From an uncultured Alphaproteobacteria bacterium (GTDB lineage Bacteria > Pseudomonadota > Alphaproteobacteria > Micropepsales > Micropepsaceae): a DNA stretch of 7,190 nt. Under the pieces are notes generated by a model, which did no database searches, was not told the origin of the DNA, and worked only from the letters and a program-made list of their open reading frames with translations. The stretch spans positions 1-7,190 of the forward strand of contig CALDFO010000268.1 of the NCBI GenBank assembly GCA_937942205.1, read 5' to 3'. The position numbers and the translations under genes are program-made. Shown here one piece after another: positions 1 to 5,622 of the stretch (within the stretch, counting starts at the first letter, position 1; every line of letters starts with the position of its first letter).

Positions 1-279
1 GCCCAGGGCAACCTGACCATCAAGGTCACCGAGACACCGCAGGTCAGCCAGCCGTCGCCCTTCTCCCAGACCGGCGAGACGATGGTGGTGCCGCGCACCA
101 ACATCCAGGTGGACGACAGCAGGAACAACCGCATGACGCTGATGCGCGAGGGCGTCTCGCTCCAGCATCTGGTGGACGGCCTCAACGCCCTGGGCGTCGG
201 CCCGCGCGACATCATCGCGATCCTGCAGGCCATCAAGGCGGCGGGCGCGCTGCAGGCCGAAATCCAGGTCATCGGCTGA
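1..279 (+). CDS. flgI: Flagellar P-ring protein FlgI, C-terminal fragment (5' end outside the window)
   Basis: FlgI forms the P-ring, the periplasmic bushing around the flagellar rod in the peptidoglycan layer. The frame is open from base 1, giving 92 residues before TGA at 277-279; the family is about 370 residues, so only the last quarter is here. The visible part carries the family's C-terminal pattern: a beta-rich stretch (NLTIKVTETPQVSQP, then PFSQTGETMVVPRT), followed by the closing helical signature LVDGLNALGVGPRDIIAILQ and the hydrophobic end AEIQVIG. The ATG at 82 is an internal methionine, because homology continues upstream to the window edge. The gene lies 11 bases before the start of flgJ and in the same orientation, which is the usual basal-body operon order. 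The signal peptide expected of FlgI lies outside the window. Confidence 0.93.
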   Translation, partial: AQGNLTIKVTETPQVSQPSPFSQTGETMVVPRTNIQVDDSRNNRMTLMREGVSLQHLVDGLNALGVGPRDIIAILQAIKAAGALQAEIQVIG

Positions 280-285
280 GGGAGG
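280..285 (+). promoter_or_regulatory. Shine-Dalgarno site of flgJ; decides between two ATG codons
   Basis: GGGAGG follows the flgI stop codon directly. Two ATG codons stand in tandem at 288 and 291. The spacing is 2 nt to the first and 5 nt to the second, so the second is the more plausible start. The difference is one methionine. Confidence 0.6.
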
Positions 286-290
286 CCATG

Positions 291-617
291 ATGGACGCCA
301 ACATCCAGTCCGCAATGTTCCTGGCGCAGCAGCCGTCGCTGCCCACCGCGCCCAAGGGCGTGGACGCGGCCAAGGCGGCCCATGCCGCCAAGGAATATGA
401 AAGCGTCTTCATTTCGCAGTTCCTGGGCAGCATGTTCTCGGGCATCAAGACCGACGGCCTGTTCGGCGGCGGCCAGGGCGAGGAGATGTTCCGCTCGCTG
501 ATGACGGATCAATACGCCAAGGGCCTGACGGCGCGGGGCGGCTTCGGCCTGGCGGCGGCGATGCAGGCCGAACTGCTCAAGCACCAGCAGGCGCCCGCGC
601 CGGAGGCGGCATCGTGA
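291..617 (+). CDS. flgJ: Flagellar rod-binding protein, short FlgJ (CheL type, no muramidase domain)
   Basis: FlgJ is the rod cap or scaffold exported into the periplasm to guide rod assembly. The 108-residue product (109 if ATG 288 is used) corresponds to the rod-binding domain alone. After a variable N-terminus of about 35 residues comes the family core: AAKEYESVFISQFLGSMFSG, then GLFGGGQGEEMFRSLMTDQYAK and the closing ARGGFGLA. Enterobacterial FlgJ is about 310 residues with a C-terminal peptidoglycan hydrolase. That domain is absent here, as is normal in alphaproteobacteria, where this short protein is often annotated CheL, so a separate enzyme must open the wall for the rod. The stop TGA at 615-617 overlaps the GTG start of the next gene, which indicates coupled translation. 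Confidence 0.88.
   Translation: MDANIQSAMFLAQQPSLPTAPKGVDAAKAAHAAKEYESVFISQFLGSMFSGIKTDGLFGGGQGEEMFRSLMTDQYAKGLTARGGFGLAAAMQAELLKHQQAPAPEAAS
602..606 (+). promoter_or_regulatory. Shine-Dalgarno site of the FlgN/FlbY-like gene, inside the end of flgJ
   Basis: GGAGG with a 7-nt spacer before GTG at 614. It supports the GTG start and the GTGA stop-start overlap with flgJ. Confidence 0.6.
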
Positions 618-1048
618 GCGAGGCCCGCATCGCAGACGCCCCCCGCATCGAGCGCATGATCGCGCTGGCCGAGCAGTTGGTGACGGCGCTGGAAGCCGAT
701 ATCGCCGCCCTGAAAGCGGGCAAGCCCCAGGCGCTGGTGACGGCCGACCCGGAAGTCCAGAAACTCACTTTGCTCTATACCCGCGAGGCGCAGGGGTTTG
801 ATCCCCGCATCGCCCAGAATGCGGCGCCCTCGCTGCGCCAGCGCTTCCTGGCGGTGACGGCGAAATTCCGCGAGGTGCTGCAGCTTCATGCCCGCCTGCT
901 GGAGCGGGTGAAGAATGCCAGCGAAGGCATGATCAAGGCGATCGCCGCCGAGGTCGAACGCGCCAACGCGCCCACGCGGACCTATGGGCCGCGGCCGGGT
1001 TACACGCCGCAGTCGTCCGGCGCGATGGTTTTTAATAGGGTTGTTTGA
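614..1048 (+). CDS. FlgN/FlbY-like flagellar protein, probable export chaperone
   Basis: This 144-residue protein is almost all helix. A first long helix (residues about 8-37, ERMIALAEQLVTALEADIAA) is followed by a turn region with KPQALVTADPEVQKL, then two more amphipathic helices (about 75-120, LRQRFLAVTAKFREVLQLHA and RLLERVKNASEGMIKAIAAE). The tail is proline-, glycine- and tyrosine-rich (TYGPRPGYTPQ). This matches the layout of FlgN-family chaperones for the hook-filament junction proteins FlgK and FlgL, and of the alphaproteobacterial FlbY protein found next to flgI and cheL. The assignment rests on size, helix pattern, tail and position, not on a catalytic motif. It starts at GTG 614, overlapping the flgJ stop and preceded by GGAGG. 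It is the last gene of the operon, and a repeat block follows at once. The last codons are AT-rich compared with the rest, so the repeat insertion may have shaped the C-terminus. Confidence 0.7.
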   Translation: MSEARIADAPRIERMIALAEQLVTALEADIAALKAGKPQALVTADPEVQKLTLLYTREAQGFDPRIAQNAAPSLRQRFLAVTAKFREVLQLHARLLERVKNASEGMIKAIAAEVERANAPTRTYGPRPGYTPQSSGAMVFNRVV

Positions 1049-1056
1049 TTGCTCCA

Positions 1057-1090
1057 GCCTCGCGTCGCGCGCTTGCGCGCGACGCGAGGC
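1057..1090. repeat. Perfect inverted repeat, 16-bp arms with TT between
   Basis: GCCTCGCGTCGCGCGC at 1057-1072 is the exact reverse complement of 1075-1090. As RNA it would form a 15-bp, nearly all G-C stem closed by a CUUG tetraloop, a known stable loop. It begins 8 bases after the stop codon of the FlgN/FlbY-like gene. No T-run follows on either strand, so it is not a canonical intrinsic terminator. It may protect the operon transcript's 3' end or be one half of a mobile repeat. Confidence 0.85.
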
Positions 1091-1111
1091 CGGGACAGGA
1101 AAAAACAAGCT

Positions 1112-1137
1112 GGATTCCCGCTTTCGCGGGAATGACA
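1112..1137. repeat. Dispersed intergenic repeat of the 'SRESGN / PAKAGIQ' type
   Basis: The core is an 8-bp inverted repeat, ATTCCCGC (1114-1121) and GCGGGAAT (1126-1133), with loop TTTC, inside ggattcccgc...gcgggaatgac. This motif is a familiar dispersed repeat in many proteobacterial genomes. Its translations (VIPAKAGIQ, CHSRESGNP, FPRKRESS) are recurrent spurious peptides, and all three appear in the frames across this site. Confidence 0.75.
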
Positions 1138-1140
1138 ACC

Positions 1141-1243
1141 GGGCGCGAGGAGTTTTGCGGCGTGAGCAGGAGCGCCGAGCGACGTGTACAAGACGTACAT
1201 GAGCGACGGCGCGACGAACTCACGACGCAAAAGAACCGCGCCC
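1141..1243. repeat. 103-bp imperfect palindrome centred at 1192
   Basis: The outer arms are GGGCGCG (1141-1147) and CGCGCCC (1237-1243). Moving inward, further blocks pair: ttttgcg-n-cgtgag on the left with ctcacg-n-cgcaaaa on the right (13 of 14 positions), gcgccg with cggcgc, and TGTAC (1185-1189) with GTACA (1195-1199) around the loop AAGAC. One single-base gap in each arm keeps the symmetry exact. About two thirds of the positions pair. The right edge is the first base of the stop codon (read as CTA on the plus strand) of the minus-strand gene. This looks like a decayed MITE-like or REP-like element, or a bidirectional transcription-ending structure. Confidence 0.65.
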
Positions 1244-4029
1244 TAACGACCGAGAAGCGATAGCGCGAGACTGTAATTGGCCAACTGCGCCGTCTGGTAG
1301 CTACTCGCCTTGCCGCTGGTGTTGCCCACCGTGGTGGTGCTGACCTCCGGTTTGTTCTCGGTCTGGTAGGTGCTTTGCAGCGCCGACAGCACGGCCAGCA
1401 ACTGGCTGCGCGCGGCATTGGCGCCGGTGCGGGACGAAATGTCCAGCACACCGGCAAAGCCCAGGCCATAGGTGGGATTGATGTCGGAGTTGGCCTTGGC
1501 GGCCGCCGCCGTGCCGTCCTTGGCGGGCGCGGTCAGTACACCCGGATCGATGCCCAGCCGCGCCAGGGCGTCCAGATCCTTGGGGCCGGCGATCAGGGTG
1601 ATGGTATGGCCGGGATTGACGCTGAGTTTCAGGTTCGAGCCGCCGCCGGTATAGTTGGTCTTGGCCTTGCCCACCGCGCCCAACTGGGCGTTGATCTTGG
1701 TGGACAGCGAGTCGAAGGTCTCGCCCGCGTCTATGGTGATGGTGGCGGTGCGGGGCGCCGGTCCCTCGATGCGGATCTGGAAGCTGGTTCCGGCGCGCAA
1801 GCTGGTCTGGCTGGTCAGTTCCACCGACTTGTCCACGGTGATGGTGCCGCGCGGCAGGCCCAGCGCGTCCAGCACGCTGGAGCCGCTGGCGTCGATCGCC
1901 ACGCCTGCGCCGGTGGACACGCCGCTGGCGCCGCCGAACTGCTTGGTCCAGCCGATGCTGCCGTCGGGATTGATGGCGGCGACAAAGGCGTTGGTGACTT
2001 TTTCAATGTTGCGCTGCGCGCCGGTGAAGGTGCCGGTGGTGGAGCCGGTGAGATAGACGGTGCCGTCGGCGCCCACCGTCACCGCCCCCGCCGTATCGGT
2101 GCCCGAAGTGCCGACATAGGTGATGCGGTCGGCGCTGGCGCTGGTCCCGTTGTCGGTCAGGCTGAAGACAAAGGCTTCGACGCCGCCGCTGGCGGCATTG
2201 GCGATTCCGGCCGCGCCGCCCGCCGTGAGATTGGCGTTGGAGGTGGCGCCGGAGACATAGAGCTGACCGCCCGACACCGCCAAGCCGCCGATCGCGCCGC
2301 CGCCCTGCAATTCGCCCAGATCCTGCGTCCAGGTGGGCGCGGCGGTGATGTCGCCGCCCGCATATTTGGCGATGATGGCATGGCCGTTCTGCACGCTGGC
2401 GACATAGAGGCTGCCGTCGGGACCGGTGGCGGTGGCCGACACCGTGTCGTTGGCGCTGGTGCCGAACTGCGCCTCGGAGAGAATCTTGCCCTTGGAATCC
2501 AGCTTGACCAGATAGGCGTCGCTGCCGCCCTGGTTGACCATGCCCGCGCCGATCACGCCGCCGGGCAGGATGGTCTGCACGCCGCCGATATCCACCGGAA
2601 AGCCGCCCACCGTGCCGCCGATATAGATATTGCCGGAGGCATCGACGCTGACGCTGCTGGCCTGGTTGTTGGCCATGGTGGGAATCTGCTTGATCCAGCT
2701 CTGGTTGCCGGAGCGGTCATAGCGGGCGACGAACGTATCGGTGTTGCCGTTGGCGATGGCGGCAGGGGTGAGCGCGGCGGTGGAGGCGCCGGTGACGACC
2801 ACCCCGCCCGACGGGTCCAGCGCCAGGGCATAGCCGCTGGCGGTGCCGGCGCTGCCCAGCAGCGTCTGCCACACCACATTGCCCGCCGAATCGTATTTGG
2901 TGAGATAGGAATCCTGCGTGCCCTGATTGATCTGGCTGCCGAAATCGCCGGTGGCGTTGCCGATCACATAGATGTTGCCCGAGGCATCCACCACCGAGGC
3001 CTGGGCCGTGGTGGTGCCGCCGGTGGACTTCTGGTTGACGCTGAAGGTGGCGGTGGGCGCATCCCCCGCCAGCGACAGCTTGGTCAGGCGGCCCGCCTGG
3101 TCGGCGGCGGTGGTGGTGGTGGCCGAGGTCGTGGCGTTGGTGACGGTGTTGGTTTCGGTGGCCAGGCCCGAACTGCCGACCATGTAGAGCGAGGGCGTGG
3201 CGGCGGCCGACAGGCTGACCTGTTCCACCCCGCCCGGCTTGATCGCCAGGCCATAAGTGGCGTCCTTGCTGCTGGTGGCGGTGCCGCCCTGCTGGGTTTT
3301 CTGGAAGCGGGTGGCGAAGCCCGCCTCCGCCAGGGTGTTGTTGATATGGCTGACGATGTTGGTGAGGGTCAGCGGCCCGCCGACATCGGCCATATTGATC
3401 GCCACATCGGTGGCGACGCCGCCCTTCTTGATGGTGATGGTGAAGCTGTCGGCGGCGGTGATGCCCGCCATCGGCTGGTCCTTTTTCGCATCCGTCACCA
3501 GGGGGCGGGTGGCGTAGGAAAAATCGCCGAAGGCGATGGAGGCCTTGGAGGTCACCGAATCGGTGGGCTTGGCGGCCTGCAGGCTGAAATTGTTGAAGCT
3601 GGTCGCCGCCAGATAATCCTGCACCTGCTTCATGCCGTCCTGGAAGCGGGCGTTGAGACCGGCCAGCTGGCCGCTGGTGGCGTCGGGGCGCTGCGCCATC
3701 TTGGCGATATAGGCCAGGGTGTTGACGGCGCTGTAGAGGGCGAAAAGTTTCTGGTTGTCCTGCAGCAGCTTGGAATCGGCGGTGGCGCCCGCCGACAACG
3801 GCACCTTGGAGGGGTCGAGATATTTCGTCGTGCTCAGGACCTCGGCGTCCTGGCTGGCATTGTTGCGGTTGGGCGTGTTCCAGGGCGGATCGCCGCCCAC
3901 CGCCGCTTTCTGGCTGGCGGCCATCTGTGCGACGCGCGCATTGCCCGCCGCGATCGCCGTGGGGCTCGCGGAAAGCTGCGCCTGGTAGAAGCCAAGCAGG
4001 ACCGAGGAGTCCAAGCCGTTGATCGCCAT
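1243..4029 (-). CDS. Large putative flagellar/filament-associated protein with SBBP-type beta-propeller between two flagellin_IN-like modules
   Basis: This 928-residue protein has no signal peptide or membrane segment. Residues 1-190 are mainly helical and Ala/Gln/Ser/Asn-rich. Residues 195-287 (SFTITIKKGG... IVSHINNTLAEAGFATRF ... GLAIKPGGVEQVSLS) and 749-830 (SFQIRIEG... LSTKINAQLG ... NLKLSVNPGHTITLIAG) resemble each other and the flagellin_IN motif of filament and cap proteins. Between them, residues about 345-700 hold six SBBP-like propeller blades with the pattern D.sGNiYv.G.t.G.f ... DafvakyD.sGn..W..q.G, starting near 347, 402, 461, 534, 583 and 650. A seventh begins at 709 (VAIDASGS) and breaks off; the strand at 326-333 could close the ring. 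A Thr-rich linker lies at 292-308. The C-terminus (871-928) is again helical. Export through the flagellar type III apparatus is inferred from composition and context. From memory, the Caulobacter regulatory protein FlaEY is of similar size and may be related; I could not check this. ATG 4029 has no Shine-Dalgarno sequence. Confidence 0.7.
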   Translation of the reverse strand: MAINGLDSSVLLGFYQAQLSASPTAIAAGNARVAQMAASQKAAVGGDPPWNTPNRNNASQDAEVLSTTKYLDPSKVPLSAGATADSKLLQDNQKLFALYSAVNTLAYIAKMAQRPDATSGQLAGLNARFQDGMKQVQDYLAATSFNNFSLQAAKPTDSVTSKASIAFGDFSYATRPLVTDAKKDQPMAGITAADSFTITIKKGGVATDVAINMADVGGPLTLTNIVSHINNTLAEAGFATRFQKTQQGGTATSSKDATYGLAIKPGGVEQVSLSAAATPSLYMVGSSGLATETNTVTNATTSATTTTAADQAGRLTKLSLAGDAPTATFSVNQKSTGGTTTAQASVVDASGNIYVIGNATGDFGSQINQGTQDSYLTKYDSAGNVVWQTLLGSAGTASGYALALDPSGGVVVTGASTAALTPAAIANGNTDTFVARYDRSGNQSWIKQIPTMANNQASSVSVDASGNIYIGGTVGGFPVDIGGVQTILPGGVIGAGMVNQGGSDAYLVKLDSKGKILSEAQFGTSANDTVSATATGPDGSLYVASVQNGHAIIAKYAGGDITAAPTWTQDLGELQGGGAIGGLAVSGGQLYVSGATSNANLTAGGAAGIANAASGGVEAFVFSLTDNGTSASADRITYVGTSGTDTAGAVTVGADGTVYLTGSTTGTFTGAQRNIEKVTNAFVAAINPDGSIGWTKQFGGASGVSTGAGVAIDASGSSVLDALGLPRGTITVDKSVELTSQTSLRAGTSFQIRIEGPAPRTATITIDAGETFDSLSTKINAQLGAVGKAKTNYTGGGSNLKLSVNPGHTITLIAGPKDLDALARLGIDPGVLTAPAKDGTAAAAKANSDINPTYGLGFAGVLDISSRTGANAARSQLLAVLSALQSTYQTENKPEVSTTTVGNTSGKASSYQTAQLANYSLALSLLGR

Positions 4030-4051
4030 GGGATCAGCATCGCAGCGGGGC

Positions 4052-4067
4052 GTTAAGGCCGGCCTAA
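4052..4067 (-). promoter_or_regulatory. CtrA-type box with one mismatch, facing the propeller gene
   Basis: Read on the minus strand the site is TTAGGCCGGCCTTAAC: TTAG-N7-TTAAC, one base from the CtrA consensus. It ends 22 bases before ATG 4029, almost the same distance as the perfect box has to its own gene. The spacer forms the palindrome AGGCCGGCCT, so the match could partly reflect that symmetry. Confidence 0.45.
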
Positions 4068-4095
4068 TGCGCCGCCCGGCACGGGAAAAACACGC

Positions 4096-4111
4096 TTAAC
4101 GGGGCCTTAAC
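4096..4111 (+). promoter_or_regulatory. Perfect CtrA-type box facing the TPR-glycosyltransferase gene
   Basis: TTAACGGGGCCTTAAC fits the CtrA consensus TTAA-N7-TTAA(C) exactly. CtrA is the alphaproteobacterial response regulator that controls many flagellar and cell-cycle genes. The box ends 23 bases before ATG 4135. If it sits over the -35 region, as at activated CtrA promoters, transcription would start at or very close to the start codon. It could also repress. Confidence 0.65.
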
Positions 4112-4134
4112 ACGCGCCGCGCGACAGTGGCGGC

Positions 4135-5622
4135 ATGAGCGCCGCCTATCACCTGGGCCAGAAACTGTCGTCGCAAGGCCGGCATGTGGAAGCCATCGCC
4201 CAGTATGAACAGGCGCTGATGGCGCGGCCGGACGATTCCCGCGTGCTGTTCGCGCTGGGCCATACCGCCCAGCTTCTGGGCCTGGCGGGCCCGGCGGAGC
4301 AGTTCTTCCGCCAGGTGCTGGCGCTGGAGCCGGAGCGGCTGGAGGCGCTGGTCAATCTGGCCAACCTGCTGCGCGCCCACGGCCAGTTCGACGCCGCCAT
4401 CGCGCTGCTGGAACCGGCGCTGGCGCGGGCCCCGAACAGTGTTGAGCTGCTGTTGACCCTGGGTTCGGCCTTGCGGGAAAAGGGCGAACACGAGGCCGCC
4501 ATCGCCCGTTACCAGGCCGCGCTGGCGGTCCGTCCGCGCTATGTTCCGGCGCTGGTCAATCTGGCCGACATGCTGTGCGACGCGGGCGACCGCGCCACGG
4601 CCCGAACACTGTATGACGACGCCCTGGCGGCCGAGCCGCGCAACGCCCAGGCCCGGATGAACCGCGCCATCCTGCATCTGCTGAATGGCGATCTGAAAGA
4701 GGGCTGGCGCGACTATGCCGCCCGCGCCGAACTGCCGGGCAAGGTGCCGGTGATCGCGGAGGGTCCGCGCTTCACGCCCTGGACCGGCGGCAACCTCAAG
4801 CGCACCCGCCTGTTGGTGCGGGCCGAGCAGGGCGTGGGCGACCAGATCCTGTTCGCCGGGCTGATCCCCGATCTGGCCGCCCGCGCCAGGGCCGATGGCG
4901 GCAGCATCCTGCTGGAATGCGAGCCGCGTCTGGCGGCGCTGTTCGCCCGCTCCTTTCCCGGCGTGACGGTGCGGCCCGCCACGATCCAGAACATCGGCAA
5001 CCAGCCGGTGGCCTCTTATGACTGGCTGAAGGCGGCGGGCGGCGCCAATGCCGCCACCCTGATGGGCAGCCTGCCGCGTTACCTGCGGCCCAGGCTGGCG
5101 GATTTTCCCGCCCCCCATGCGTTTCTGGTGCCGGACGCGGCCGAAATCGCGCGCTGGCAAGCGATATTCGGCGGCAAGACCATCGGCATCTGCTGGCGCA
5201 GCGGCAAGATGGGCGGCCATCGCGCCGTGCAATATGCGCCGCTGGAGGCCTGGGGCGAATTCCTGCGCGCCACCGGGGCGCGCTTTGTCAGCGTGCAGTA
5301 TGACGCCGCGCCGGAGGAGATCGCCGCCCTGGAAGCGATCAGCGGCAAGACCATTCAGGTACCGCAGGGCATCGACCAGAAGAACGAACTGGACCGCGCC
5401 GCCGCCCTGATGGCGGCGCTGGATGCGGTGGTGACCGCCCCCACCGCGGTCTCCTGGCTGGCGGCGGGCGTGGGCACGCCCACCTATAAGGTTTTATACG
5501 ACACAAGCTGGACGGCGCTGGGAAAGGTCCATGAGCCTTTCGCGCCGTCCTGTATCTGCATGATGCCCGGAACGCGCGGCGACTGGGCGGATGTTTTCCG
5601 CCAGGTGCGCGAAAGTCTTTAA
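4135..5622 (+). CDS. TPR protein with glycosyltransferase-like C-terminal domain, probable flagellin glycosyltransferase (FlmG type)
   Basis: This 495-residue cytoplasmic protein starts directly with TPR motifs: five clear repeats at about 3-34, 36-67, 70-101, 104-135 and 138-169 (e.g. AIAQYEQALMARPDD, AIARYQAALAVRPRY), and a weaker sixth at 172-200. Residues about 222-495 form a GT-B glycosyltransferase-like domain. RLLVRAEQGVGDQILFAGLI (225-244) is the signature region of TPR-linked enzymes of this kind, TIGICWRSGKMGGHRA (349-364) opens the second lobe, and DAVVTAPTAVSWLAAGVGTP (430-449) matches the conserved nucleotide-sugar-binding segment. In Caulobacter, the TPR-glycosyltransferase FlmG adds pseudaminic acid to flagellins, the TPRs binding the flagellin. 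Position beside flagellar genes and a PseG-type enzyme supports the same role here. ATG 4135 is chosen because the first TPR helix begins at once; it has no Shine-Dalgarno sequence. The stop TAA at 5620-5622 overlaps that of the convergent gene. Confidence 0.75.
   Translation: MSAAYHLGQKLSSQGRHVEAIAQYEQALMARPDDSRVLFALGHTAQLLGLAGPAEQFFRQVLALEPERLEALVNLANLLRAHGQFDAAIALLEPALARAPNSVELLLTLGSALREKGEHEAAIARYQAALAVRPRYVPALVNLADMLCDAGDRATARTLYDDALAAEPRNAQARMNRAILHLLNGDLKEGWRDYAARAELPGKVPVIAEGPRFTPWTGGNLKRTRLLVRAEQGVGDQILFAGLIPDLAARARADGGSILLECEPRLAALFARSFPGVTVRPATIQNIGNQPVASYDWLKAAGGANAATLMGSLPRYLRPRLADFPAPHAFLVPDAAEIARWQAIFGGKTIGICWRSGKMGGHRAVQYAPLEAWGEFLRATGARFVSVQYDAAPEEIAALEAISGKTIQVPQGIDQKNELDRAAALMAALDAVVTAPTAVSWLAAGVGTPTYKVLYDTSWTALGKVHEPFAPSCICMMPGTRGDWADVFRQVRESL

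Larger units (their letters stand above)
1049..1242. other. Intergenic repeat block between convergent genes
   Basis: These 194 bases separate two genes that converge. Nearly all of it belongs to one of three inverted repeats, listed separately. I see no gene in it: the short open frames running through it translate to the SRESGN / PAKAGIQ / FPRKRESS peptides known as artefacts of dispersed intergenic repeats. The block could end transcription from both sides, but there is no clear T-run after the stems. Confidence 0.75.
4030..4134. promoter_or_regulatory. Divergent promoter region between the propeller gene and the TPR-glycosyltransferase gene
   Basis: These 105 bases serve two genes facing away from each other. 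It contains three TTAA tetramers within 60 bases; I found only two others in the rest of the window (near 1034 and 5619). They form two CtrA-type sites, listed separately. Neither start codon has a Shine-Dalgarno sequence, unlike the two complete genes of the flagellar operon. I see no convincing -10/-35 pair, which is usual for CtrA-driven promoters. Confidence 0.6.

Noticed and set aside
1057..1100. An intrinsic terminator after the FlgN/FlbY-like gene
   Set aside because: The stem is strong, but no T-run follows it on either strand; it is kept only as a repeat.
984..1263. Small genes in the intergenic block (open frames of about 72-76 codons)
   Set aside because: They translate the dispersed repeat (SRESGN, PAKAGIQ, FPRKRESS peptides), a known source of spurious gene calls.
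1375..4056. An 893-codon open frame on the plus strand opposite the propeller gene
   Set aside because: It is rich in Gly, Ala, Arg and His with no domain pattern, as expected for the antisense of a GC-rich gene. The minus-strand frame shows clear propeller blades and flanking modules.
4078..4095. A possible sigma-54 promoter (GGCACG ... GC) upstream of the TPR gene
   Set aside because: There are 14 bases between the GG and GC elements where 10 are required.
4096..5232. A 378-codon minus-strand open frame opposite the TPR gene
   Set aside because: Its composition is that of an antisense shadow (Gln, Arg, His, Gly). The plus-strand frame has well-formed TPRs and a transferase domain.
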